36,405 bases of DNA from Oppiella nova (lineage: Eukaryota > Arthropoda > Arachnida > Sarcoptiformes > Oppiidae): contig CAJPVJ010000146.1 in assembly GCA_905397405.1 (NCBI GenBank), forward strand, positions 1-36,405, written 5' to 3'. The notes under the pieces were generated by a model, which ran no database searches, was not told the origin of the DNA, and saw only the letters and a program-made list of their open reading frames with translations. Both the position numbers and the translations under genes were made by a program. Positions 1 to 10,200 of the stretch are shown one piece after another. Every line of letters starts with the position of its first letter. Position 1 is the stretch's first letter.

Positions 1-358
1 TAGGACTTCCCGCACACCGCTCGCCATCGATGGTCAGCTCACTATCACTTAAATACCATTCAATGGGTTGATTGAAATATTTGGTCCAAAAGAGTATCAC
101 ATAAGCGCTGAAAGAGTGGATCAAATGTGGAGACAATTAGTGGTAATCGAGTGCTTAAGAAGTGGCGATAACTTACGGATCGGCCTCTTTGGTTGCGACT
201 ATCTGTTGGCCACCACTCGGCGGTAAACTAATGGCATGAATATCCGGGTCATCGGAAGTGAAGTAGTATTTAGTGAACGCAACGAAAGCGCAGACAAATG
301 TCAACACAATTAGCACTGATTTCACGCATTTTGGGCACAAATGTAAACGCATTGCCAA
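1..358 (-). CDS. 5' exons of a signal-anchor membrane or secreted protein (partial)
   Basis: The first coding exon runs from ATG at 358 down to 177 and ends at a clean donor GTAAGT (176-171). A second exon, 41 to 1, follows an ATAG acceptor and keeps the frame: the split Pro codon is completed and reads on as PELTIDGERCAGSP. About 12 cytoplasmic residues with two Cys are followed by one strong hydrophobic segment (roughly residues 13-28, SVLIVLTFVCAFVAF) and then a polar stretch. This is the layout of a type II membrane protein (for example a Golgi enzyme) or an uncleaved signal anchor. The family is not recognisable from about 75 residues, and the gene continues left of the window. Exon 1 is well supported; exon 2 rests on phase and composition. 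Confidence 0.6.
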
Positions 359-360
359 TC

Positions 361-1680
361 AATACAACGGCTTTCAGTGCCTGTAATCACCATTTGGTGC
401 GCGAGTTATGCATTGGATATGAGTTCATAAAGTAGTAAAATATGGTGTAAATGAGTGCACAATGACCATGGTCAGTTAGTGGTCAGTTAATTAGCATTTT
501 GTGTGAGTTATTGGTTTGCTTTTGTTGTCACAAAAGTTTGTAAACAATGTGACGAAATAGGGAAACTTTGTCGTGTGGGTCATAAATAAATAACGTGCGA
601 CACAAAAGTTTTCAAGTTGATCCAGTTCATTTGAGACATTTCTGAATCGTGTTTTGAGTATTGTATGTTTTAGTTTATACTTGTTTTAAATACTAACTTG
701 GTGTTATAATTTGATAATTGAGTGTATTTTTAGTGCAATAAAACTGCTCCAAGTATTTAATGGTGCATACAATGTGTGTTCAAATATGACCCCGATCAAT
801 GTTCATGCAAATTCTAGCTAATCGTACACATTTCAGTGGCCCTGACCCTGAGCATATGCTACTGTTTGCTTCATTTCCCTAGTATTTCATTAATAAATGA
901 AACATAAAATATCAGATAATATATTATATGAACAGATGTGTAGTTTATTAAAATGTATGGAAAAACTTGTAACAAATAAACATAAGTTGTAATGAAAAGT
1001 GATTTGAAATGCATTATTAAATATCCATAATTTACATTACTCATACTGTATAAGATTACAAATGTTATACGAAATTATATCGATAGTCGACTGTAATACT
1101 ATTTGTTCCTTACAAACATAAAAAACCAATACAGTTCATTATCGCTATTCATCATTAACTACTGTATAGTGTATTACAGATATGTATTAGCTGTTTATGA
1201 CATCATTAAGCCTTTTATAGACTCAAAAACTAATAAAACATTTTCGCGCTATTTGTTTTAACGTTACTAAATAGCACTCAATAAAACACTTTCGTATACA
1301 AAATAAGTTATATACTAAGTAACTATATGATCCCTATAACCGGGAGTATACCGTAATTAGCGTTAATTGTCGGGGAAAACAATAACTTAATGAATATTTG
1401 CAATACTAATGAATTATGTCTCGAAATACAACTCGCATTCAAATAAGTTTTGCCAACAAATGATTGACAACTTATTAGACGTTATTTACTCTCAATACAC
1501 AAACAACACACAAAAATCACAGTTATTATGTGTTTCTATGGGAACAGATTGCGAAAACTTTGCACCTATTAGTTGCGCGCCATTTACACAACACGTAACC
1601 AAAAGCAGCTCACATTCAGTCCCCCATTACTCACCACACACTACACAACACTACACTCACACCTCACGTACAAGCGTAAC
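361..1680. other. AT-rich intergenic/5' flank, no confident gene
   Basis: This is the upstream flank of the minus-strand membrane-protein gene. I see no RNA gene and no repeat family. One weak possibility is a tiny plus-strand terminal exon near 838-881: a TTTCAG acceptor, 14 codons (GPDPEHMLLFASFP), then a stop and AATAAA about 10 bp later. Nothing upstream supports it. An open frame at 1409-1684 is rich in Ser, Thr and His and looks like chance or leader sequence. Confidence 0.4.
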
Positions 1681-1685
1681 GTGAT

Positions 1686-1991
1686 ATGTGTTACGCTCGA
1701 CACTCAATGAAAGTTGTGGTGAAACACAGACAACACAATCAAAACACAGACCGCAAGCGCATCGATACTATCACCGAAACGGTTCCCAAAGCCAGCGAAC
1801 AGTCGGCCCTGTTTTGGGAGTTTTTGCAGCGACGGGACAAACGGGAGATCGTGAAGGCCTCGCCGGACGTGCTGTGGCTGAAGATCAATAAGATGTTCGA
1901 CGAGCACCGGGACCTCAGCGACGAGTTCCGCAAATTCATGCCTAACCTGTGCTCCTATTTCTACGCCAAGTCCTGTAGTAATAGGGTTTGA
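1686..1991 (+). CDS. Small protein or exon with a PAH-like helical segment, unrecognised
   Basis: A 101-codon frame whose second half (about 1770-1985) has the GC-rich third positions typical of real exons here. An in-frame stop lies at 1677-1679, so translation cannot begin earlier. ATG 1686 or ATG 1710 are possible starts unless this is an internal exon. Residues about 65-88 (LWLKINKMFDEHRDLSDEF, then RKFMP) resemble the second half of a Sin3-type paired amphipathic helix, where a helix is followed by Phe-x-x-x-x-x-Leu and a Phe-x-x-Phe-Leu-Pro ending. PAH domains mediate co-repressor contacts. The resemblance is short and is inference. The frame closes with TGA at 1989, and the neighbouring acid phosphatase exons do not join it in phase. 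It may be a single-exon gene or an isolated exon. Confidence 0.5.
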   Translation: MCYARHSMKVVVKHRQHNQNTDRKRIDTITETVPKASEQSALFWEFLQRRDKREIVKASPDVLWLKINKMFDEHRDLSDEFRKFMPNLCSYFYAKSCSNRV

Positions 1992-2536
1992 GATGAGACG
2001 CGAATAGTTATGCCATTAATTTAGTTATAGAGTTATTACATGTTTATAATTATTATTGTATAGATTTTTGATACTTCATATACACTGATAACTGTCCTCT
2101 AAATGTGTTCACTAAACACTAAATAATCCATTCGTTGCTCAAAATTGTATCACGAATTGTGTCTTAAATGATGTGTTTATAACGAAATATATATTTTGTA
2201 CCCTTTTTTTAAATGACTATTTTACACATGCAATCACCACTTTTGCCAACCATTATAATGACAATTATAAAAGTATTATTTGTTCATAGATTGCTTGATA
2301 TATATATAAATATATTATACGATATATTCTGTGATTAATAATTATCATTGAAATAATAAATTCTTGTCTTTTTTTGTTGAATAAACCAAATTGTGAATTG
2401 AAAAAACTGTTTAAATGTATGACTTGTTAAGCACTCTAATTAAAAAAGTTTTATCATTTTAACGCAACAATTGAAATACGAATTGATTAATAGCTTAAGT
2501 AATTAATTAGTGATTAATTTGTGGTCTAATGTATAG
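1992..2536. other. AT-rich non-coding stretch upstream of the acid phosphatase exons
   Basis: I see no coding exon on either strand. It must contain the intron that precedes the exon at 2537, because that exon opens directly at a TATAG acceptor with no start codon. AATAAA-type signals near 2380 could end the 1686-1991 transcript. Confidence 0.4.
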
Positions 2537-2939
2537 CACGACACACAGCTATCGGTGTTCCTGTCGGCCCTTAACATCTATAACGGAAGGTCTCCCCCGT
2601 ATGGTATGTCTTAAGATATGAGATATTCATTTGAAGTGAGATTTAATAATAAGAATTGTTCCCTAATTCTGATCGTAAGGATCGACTATTTTTGTTGAAT
2701 TATACGAAACCAAATGCAGTGACAGTGAAAAGGATCACAAACTGGAAGTCCATTACCTGAATGTCACGGAATGGGAACAGACTCACAGATTACTACTGAA
2801 TACGTGTTTTACGTCCACAAACACAACCGGATGTCAATTGAATGGATTCTTGCACTCAATTCAGAGCCATATTCCCGAAGACTGGCAAAATGAATGCAAA
2901 CAAAGTTATTTGAAATCGCTTTTCAGGAATGAACTCTAA
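2537..2939 (+). CDS. Histidine acid phosphatase, C-terminal exons (3' partial gene)
   Basis: Two exons, 2537-2603 and 2680-2939, are separated by a 76-bp intron (donor GTATGT, acceptor CGTAAG). The split Gly codon closes in phase and the frame ends at TAA 2937. The first exon opens with the catalytic His-Asp motif (HDTQLSVFLSALNIYNG, then SPPYG). This matches the HDT...AL.VYNG..PPY block of prostatic/lysosomal acid phosphatases (histidine phosphatase branch 2), in which this Asp donates the proton. The second exon continues FVELYE, Cys residues in the expected disulfide region, and IPEDWQNEC, matching the family's C-terminal IPxDWxxEC. These enzymes hydrolyse phosphomonoesters in lysosomes or outside the cell. 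AATAAA signals follow at 2970 and 2984. The exons carrying the RHGxR catalytic loop were not found to the left. Confidence 0.8.
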
Positions 2940-2969
2940 TTTAAAATGAAAATTATGACAAAAGTTTTT

Positions 2970-2989
2970 AATAAATTATTTCAAATAAA
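2970..2989 (+). terminator. Poly(A) signals of the acid phosphatase gene
   Basis: Two AATAAA hexamers (2970-2975 and 2984-2989) lie 30-45 bp after the stop codon. The gene converges with the minus-strand AAA ATPase, whose stop is at 3201. Confidence 0.6.
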
Positions 2990-3200
2990 GTTTTGTCAGA
3001 CAATGTAAATGAAATCTCAATTAATTTTATTTAAAAAGTACATTTGATTTGATTACATATCACAATTGATGCCATTAATAAACTTAAGTAAATGACATCA
3101 ACCATCAAAAATTAAAGTTTTATAAATTGTAAATATATTTAATAAAACAGCAGTACATCTAATAGAAGGAATGCTGTAAAGACTTTAGTAAAAAATAAGC

Positions 3201-4673
3201 TCAAAGCTGGCGACGAATGGCCCCGAAGTCGTTGTTCCACTTCTCATACACCTCGAGTTCTCCACTCTTAACCGTCGGCTTAACGGCCGATAAGCCTTCG
3301 CGGAAGTCCTTGAAAGTGACGGCACGGATGTCTTCAGCCTTAAGCCTCATTATATCCATCACTCCGCGCATTGGAATATTTGCTACCTCGCGGCACAGGG
3401 CCTTCATGTCGGCGCACGAGTAACCATCCGTTATATCTGCTAACGACTGTATCTCTGAGCTCTTCAGCGTGTGTTTCACGGATTTATTGGATTTAATGAA
3501 ATTCGTAATGTATTGCTTGCGAGCGTTGGCGTCGGGAAGTCTGATGTATAGTCTTACTTCGAAGCGACGCCTGGCCGCCCCGTCCAATGAGTGCGGTCTG
3601 TTTGTGGCGCCAATGATGAGCAGCTGTTCGCCGGGAGCGGTACCCATGCCGTCGAATTGATTCAAGAATTCGTTTGTCATACGAAGAGTCGCCTCGTGCT
3701 CGCCGTCATTGCGCGACATTAGAAGCGAATCGATTTCGTCGATGAAGATAATGGACGGCTGACGAGCGCGCGCCACAGCGAACAGGGCGGCCACCATCTT
3801 CTCGCCCACACCGTACAAATGGCTGGTCAGCGTCGACACTGTGACCGGTATGAACGTCCACTTTTTCTGCGCGGCGATACAGCGGGCAAGTAGTGACTTC
3901 CCAGTGCCGGGCGGACCGAACAGCAGAATACCTGAGCCGACAAAATATGATTACTACATAATATTATGTCAAAATAATTTGTGAGAAAAACCTTTTGGTG
4001 GCGTTCGGCCGCCTTTGTACAGGTCGGGCCGCAGAATGGGATTAATCGCCGCCTCGACTATCCTCTGCTTCTCCAACTCGAGTCCCACCACTTTAGACCA
4101 GTCCATCGGCTCTACAGCTGAGTTTATAAGCGCCTCAATCCGTATAATCAGATGCTGTTCAATGTGTTTGAGGTGTTTGTTCTTTGACTTCATGTGAGTC
4201 TTTAGCCAGTCTTTCAACGTAGCGATTTTGCGTTTGAAACCATTTTGAGATCCCGAGCTTTTTGCCGAGATTGAGGCACAATTGCCATCAGAGGGGTTGC
4301 CATCAGAGGGGACGCCATCAGAGGAAGTATGCCATTCATCGGAAAAGTTGACAATTTTGACTGAGTAGTCGTCAAATGAATCGGTCAATAGGTAGTTGTG
4401 ACGAGTTTCCAGTGATTGGTTGGCCAACCATGTGTCGGAAGGCGGCAACCAGCACATGAAACGAACACCAGTATTGGTATGAAAACGGAGTCTTTGGCAT
4501 TCGCGTGCGACTTGCGGTTCATTCTCCATGCGCTTCCAAACTCGAGATATTAAACCGAACACATCCGAACTTATGCGAAGTTCGATCATAATAGATTCCG
4601 TGCATATCGATAGTACATGCGATCCCGTTTCTCCCTCCGAGGCCACAATCTTAACGCCAGTATTCGCAGCCAT
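3201..4673 (-). CDS. fignl1: Fidgetin-like AAA ATPase (FIGNL1-type, divergent)
   Basis: Two exons, 4673-3992 and 3931-3201, with a 60-bp intron, give 470 codons. The start ATG has an in-frame TAA directly upstream. Walker A is GPPGTGKS (about 233-240), Walker B is IIFIDEID (about 288-295), sensor 1 is ATNRP (about 336-340), and the arginine fingers lie in AARRRFE. The block PMDWSKVVGLE before the ATPase core and the tail ELYE-x-WN-like (ELEVYEKWNNDFG) are the FIGNL1/fidgetin signature. The family acts as a hexameric remodeller: FIGNL1 dismantles RAD51 filaments, and fidgetin severs microtubules. Oddities: the pore loop reads SHLYGVGE where the family has SKWVGEGE, the donor is weak (GTTTTT), and the roughly 190-residue N-terminus is not recognisable and carries an SDG repeat. 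It could be a second, divergent paralogue. Confidence 0.85.
4283..4327. repeat. 15-bp coding minisatellite (about three copies)
   Basis: Three tandem copies of gccatcagagg plus a variable gg(t/a)(t/c) end lie inside the AAA ATPase gene. On the coding strand they encode repeated (V/N)PSDG units. The unit length is a multiple of three, so copy changes keep the frame. Confidence 0.7.
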
Positions 4674-4773
4674 TTATCACGTTTTTACTCAAGTGAATAA
4701 CTGGTTACTACTTATTATGTAATACATCGCTCACGCATTCATATCATCGCAAAGTGACATCTATTATGTAATA

Positions 4774-5016
4774 TTAAACAACGTTTTTAAAATCCAATGC
4801 ATCCTTCGCTTCAATACACTTTTGAAGCCATTTCTTTTGAACGATACGAAACTTTTTGGTATTTTTGCGATTAATTTGTTTGAAATAATCACTTCTTTGT
4901 GGACTAATCACTACCACATGACTCGGATTATCATCGAAACTGTGGACAACAGTCGCGCCATAGAAGCGAACAATACTTTCCGTGTATTTGACTACAAGTG
5001 CGGAATTGTATCGATT
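4774..5016 (-). CDS. Orphan C-terminal BRCT domain, DNA ligase IV-like
   Basis: An open minus-strand frame (5016 to the TAA at 4776-4774) has no methionine and begins just after an in-frame TAA at 5019-5017. It reads as a BRCT repeat. IVRFYGATVV is followed about 9 residues later by SHVVV, and then by KKFRIVQKKWLQKCIEAK, the Trp-x-x-x-Cys/Ser C-terminal helix. Order and spacing fit the second BRCT of DNA ligase IV (RFHGAKVV...SHVII...RKFKIL..SW), the region after the XRCC4-binding linker used in non-homologous end joining. Upstream in another frame, 5067-5020 reads FFEKYDWVLEMDYK and ends at TAG just where this frame takes over, so a one-base break or an unseen acceptor is possible. The complete C1q gene lies immediately upstream on the same strand, so no ligase body is adjacent. 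It is either a far-spliced 3' exon or a pseudogene fragment. Confidence 0.55.
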   Translation of the reverse strand, partial: NRYNSALVVKYTESIVRFYGATVVHSFDDNPSHVVVISPQRSDYFKQINRKNTKKFRIVQKKWLQKCIEAKDALDFKNVV

Positions 5017-5119
5017 TTATAATCCATTTCCAGGACCCAGTCGTATTTTTCAAAAAACTTATAAATTGTTTACAAATAATTTATTTGACATAAAAACTAA
5101 ACATTTACAGATTATTTAA

Positions 5120-5831
5120 TTAATTCACAGAATATTCCGTTGAATTCTTAGTCTTATTCAACAGATTATAGATATTATCGGAGGAATCGATTTGAATGAA
5201 CTCTGTGTCCAACTTCTCATTCATATCTCCATTCTTACGATCCCTTCTCACATCAACTACCGATGCCTTCCTTCCCATAAGACTCGAGAAGAAACCACTG
5301 CCTCCAGAGCTATGAGCGCCTACGGGTGACCCGATTCTATAGCCGGTAAACGAGGTGTAGGCGCGGTTCACTTGACGCGACTCATAGAAGTCCCCGTCCT
5401 CTACGAACAGGTAGACTATGTCGTCGACCTCCAGCTCCAAAATAGTCGTTCCCGACGCCATGTTATATGAAGTCCTGGAGCCACTGAACGCAGTGATGGT
5501 TGGGATCCGATTCGTACGCAAAGACACTCTTAAGTCGCTGTCCTTTTGTGCCAACGCGTGAAACGTGAATAGATAGAGACCCGGCTCAGTGCACATGAAT
5601 ACGCCGTACAATGGGTTGAATTTAGCCTAAGATTGCAAGTTGTGGTCAATGTTTGCGATCAGTTTTGGTGATGACAGCACTTACGGAACTGTTGGATAGC
5701 ATTGTCTGGTATGAAATGTACGGTCCATTCCGTTCCCCTTTGATGGCGGAGAAGGCTATCACTTCATCAGAAGACTGGACATAAGACATGCAATACATGA
5801 TAATCGCGGTTGAAATCAATAGACAATTCAT
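5120..5831 (-). CDS. Secreted C1q-domain protein
   Basis: Two exons, 5831-5685 and 5626-5120, with a 58-bp intron (donor GTAAGT, acceptor CTTAG, phase 0), encode 217 residues. Residues 1-20 form a signal peptide (MNCLLISTAIIMYCMSYVQS). The rest is one globular C1q/TNF-like domain: IAFSAIKG, then FNPLYGVFMCTEPGLYLFTF, an LRTN strand, GTTILELEVDDIVYLF, and FTGYRIG near residue 145. There is no collagen stalk, so it resembles cerebellin-type or C1q-like lectins of invertebrates, which form secreted trimers that bind ligands or microbes. After the domain comes a roughly 65-residue charged tail (GSGFFSSLMGRKASVVDVRR, then acidic) with no recognised fold. The specific ligand cannot be deduced. Confidence 0.85.
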
Positions 5832-7257
5832 TTTTGTTGTGGTTTTTAGCTTTTTTGTTAAGTTATTAACACTTTTGAAACAAACAACTTCTCAACACTT
5901 ATGAAAATAACAAAAACTTCAATTCAAATACTGTTTACAAGTATTCACTACTTTGTAGTAAATGTGTTGTCTTTAAGATGTGGTCATTGAGGCGGACATT
6001 GAGATAAGCATTTATATACCACTGATTTAATGAGGCTTACACTAGATTTAATGTGGTAAGGGGTGGGCATACCGATGGGTCAGTCGTATTGACCATTATT
6101 AAAAAAGTTGGGCTACTTTTTATGGGCTCATCTCTATGATAAATACAGGACTTCTCAGTGATTGTCATAAATGTGTTGACCAGTATAGACAGGGATATAG
6201 ACAAACAGGATATACACTCGACACACATATTTGAATGCAAAGTATTTAGTGGTTTGTATTTTGCAAATAATCTGCAAATTAATCCCATATTTCTAAAAGT
6301 TTTTGAGTTGAAAATAGTTTAGTTCCGAAACATGTATTGAATTTCAAATATTTGTCGCAATTCTTGTATCTCATTAGAGTTGTCATCAATTTCTTAGACA
6401 TTAATTGAGTTTGAGTTGAGAGGAAGTGAGAAGTTTTTAGTAAATTTTTGTTTAATTTAAAAAACTATTATTTTATAAAAAAAAACTTACATCTAATAAT
6501 TATGAATTCCTAGATCAATTATAATTAAATAATTAAAGCATAAAAACAAATTTACAAAAAGAAAATCTTGTAATACTATAGGAATTGCAAACTCTGGCCA
6601 ACACTGAAATGTTTTGTGCATATGTTTTATCATTTATAAAGTGATTAATGATTTTTTATGTTGAAGTTTATTATGAATTGTTAAGTAATGGAAAAAATAA
6701 GATATTATTTTGACTTTTACTAAATTCTTACTCTCAAATATTATCTCAAAACATGATTTATTTGTTTTTACATTAAATAAATGTTGTGTATAATATACAA
6801 GAACTAATTATGACTAGTTATTAACATGTTAAGATTAGTACTAAAATAAAATGAACGCATATTTAAATTAATATCTAATATTTAATCACATCTTAGAAAT
6901 TATTTTGAAATACACGTGAAATGTTTGACAACATATGGAAAAGTGATAATAATGAATATGTTTCATAAATAAATTAAATGATAAATTACACTAAAATTCT
7001 CGACAATGTATGCAATGAATAGATTCTGTATAAAGTTTTTTTATACAATACGCTGTAATAAAGTGTGTGTTTGAAAAAAGTTAATTTCACTGATATATTT
7101 ATATAATAGTAATTACAAAAAGTTAATGACTTTTTTCATATACCAATATCATATCAATTTACAAATAACTCAATAGTAATCTCTTAACTAACTTCTCAAA
7201 TGTAATAACAACTCAAATAATAGCGAATAAAACAATTTTCATCATTCGTTCAGACGA
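5832..7257. other. AT-rich intergenic region
   Basis: It lies between the C1q gene start and the 3' end of the phospholipase gene. A minus frame at 6288-6037 (83 codons) has neither coding-like base usage nor a recognisable motif. I see no RNA gene. Confidence 0.4.
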
Positions 7258-10200
7258 TCAGTATTTCAGTCCATTCCTAAAGAAAGCCTTTTTCTTGCGT
7301 TTAGTGGACAGACACCTTCCCCACCACGACCTCCGAGAGCATACCTTCTCCGTTCTAAACAGGAAACACTTGGTCTGTACGACATTAAAGAAGAGTTTAC
7401 CGACAAGATTGGCGGCACCGGTATTCGCCAACTTCAGACACGATCGGAACCTACAGTTTTTAGGGAATGGGTTGTTTGAAGGGACAAACATACTTTCATT
7501 GCAATCACTTTAATTGAATCCAACAAATAGTCATAAAATAGTCACAACAAAAATATAATCTCTTAATTCAATTCAGTTTATACTCTGATTCGCTAATCGA
7601 TTCATAAATCTCTTGCTTTTCGAGACTATTATAGGGAAAGCATTGACAAGAATTAACTCCAAAGACATTGCATTATATTATGTGCAGTACTTTAGGTCCT
7701 GAAAATGGTATTGTAATCATAAATATGAGTTTATTATTATTAGTGAAGATTTTGATCGAAAATAAAAGGCAAAAAAGATATTAAGCTTTGAGTCGCTGAC
7801 AGACAGACAAACACTAATAATAGCATCCAATGAGTGACACATCGATAAAAGTTGATGGAAATGAGTGAATGCAAGTGATGTCCAAATACACGGTGTCTAT
7901 CGATATTATAGTGGATAATGCGATCACTAACTTATTACTTATCTATTTACACACAAGTTATTAGTAGTATGTCTCTAATATTAGACAACTATATGGAGTG
8001 TATGTTAGGCTTACAATAAACTGCATGTGTATATAGTGTACGGAATTGTATAGTAAACTAATGTTTGTAATGAAAGGCTAAGAGAGAGACAATGCATTTG
8101 ACCAGAAATATAGGATAAGCGGATCATTGATGGACACACAGGCATCTGATAGCGAAGACAATACACTACATATTAAGCCATTTGTAAAGCAAAAGATAAT
8201 TGTTCCGCTCGGATGACAATTACTGGCGGAGACCTACCAGTCCTTTGAATGACTGCAAACATATAGTCAGTCATAGCATAGGAATCGCGCATTGAATGAG
8301 TGGTGGGGACTGGGAGTCAATACACAGGCCATCAATGAGAATAGTATTGGAATTACTGTTAAATACGGTTTTATGTCAGAATTGAATGCATTGTGTGAAT
8401 GCCTTATCACTAAAACCTATTCAATGAAAGGCTTTTTTGTGCTGTCGATGGGTATATCAATGTATATAAACTTATATAAAAGGATTTCTTTTGGGAGAAT
8501 ATTCTGGTAGCAAATGAGAAAGTATTTTTGGCTACCATTGCTTATTCAATCATGTTTTAGTAATAGAGTAAAAACATTACTTATTAAAACACAGAATATA
8601 ATGGGAATACACAATACAAATACAATACATACCTCTCATCACATGAACAGTGGGAGACATAATGAAACCTACAAAACGAGTACACAATTGAATTAATTAT
8701 GAATTACTAAAGCATTTTGAAATTATGTTTCAGGAATTAAAATGTATTTAAACAAAAATCATATGATTTCTAGCTAAAAATTTAAATATATTAGTTTTAA
8801 ACCCATAATTAGTGAACTCATCGGAGGTTAAAACACAAAAATCATGAGATATTCTGCGGGACCTGTCCTTCAAAGGGATACAAATTGAGATAATTTTATT
8901 GTCCTTCAAAATAGCGGCAAATATGCATTAATATAATACTTGTGTGTCTGACTTTCCTATGAAAAGCTGTCAAAACTTTTATATATTTATGAATATAAAT
9001 AACTATTTTTTCATCTTAACTGACAATTGATTTGAATGACAAGTCACTTGAATTATATAACTAGTACTTTCAGTTGGCACTAAATATAAAGTATTATTTA
9101 TGAGTCTATTATACCTATAGTTGAAGAGATGGTATTTCGATGAGAATGGGGGTATTGTGTACGTACAGTAATCGTGGTCCCTATTAAACATAAGTACAGA
9201 CATTTATTATAATTTATAGCATTTCACCAGAATTTAGGTTTTCAAACAGATAAAAAAAATAGTTTACTATTAAAAATCTTAATTTTTAGCAGTAACATAA
9301 AATTTGAACAAGGATTATGGAGTGTCCTATCAATTGACTTCAGTCTAAATATATTAATTTCTAGTACTTATTCTGTGAATATTAATTAATTTACTGAATT
9401 AAATTAACTGTTTGTTTTCTAAGAATTTGTGAGTCAAGAATATTCTTCATTAACGCCACAAATCATTAATAATATCTTTGAGACACTTTCTAATTAACTT
9501 TATTTTGTTGTTATAAATGAATGTATGAATGAGTGGACAGACAGACAGACAAAAGGCTACTAATCGTAGGTCACTCACCGACAACACCGGTCTGCGAAGC
9601 TGTGATGTCCCAAGTCTTCGAAACTCTTACTATTAGATCCTTTTCCACACCAATTAGTTCCCGGAAATACCAGTAAATCTGCTCTTTTCCATCTCTATTG
9701 AGGGAAAGGCAGAGCACAATGAGTTTAGATGATAGTCGGGGTGAGAGAGAGAGAGAGAGAGAGAGAGCACAAGGAGTGTACAAAGTGAGAGAGTGAACAT
9801 AAGATCCATACATGTATTGACTAATTTTGCGTAAAGCGATCCCCAGTGCTAGGGCTCGCACTCAACCATACTACTTTATGCCCATTTAGCTACCCGTGCG
9901 ATTCATTCTCTCATAAGTCAGGGCTTAGTTTTCTAACCCCTCAGTACAGTACACATCCCTTTCCCTTAACAAGAAGTGTGGGTTTTATTGAACTACTAAA
10001 CACTACAAGACTTTTAAGTCCGTGACATAAGAAGATTATGAGTTGTATTTGATGGCAAATATATACCTGTAATTCGCTTTTCTTTTTATTTTTCGACTTC
10101 GACTTCGACTTGAAGTTCATTTGTTTGAGTAGTTTCTTGTGGAGTCGATGGCATCGATCGTGATATTGCTTGTAATCAGTTAAATACGACCACTGAGGCC

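Noticed and set aside
4822-5022. 66-codon plus-strand ORF starting with ATG
   Set aside because: Antisense to the BRCT frame, which has clear family motifs.
6037-6288. 83-codon minus-strand ORF
   Set aside because: AT-rich base usage, no motif and no splice or poly(A) support; probably chance.
9571-9861. Minus-strand ORF of 96 codons with a Ser-Leu run
   Set aside because: The run is a translated GA microsatellite. The real exon (9694-9579) uses another frame, which encodes the phospholipase calcium loop.
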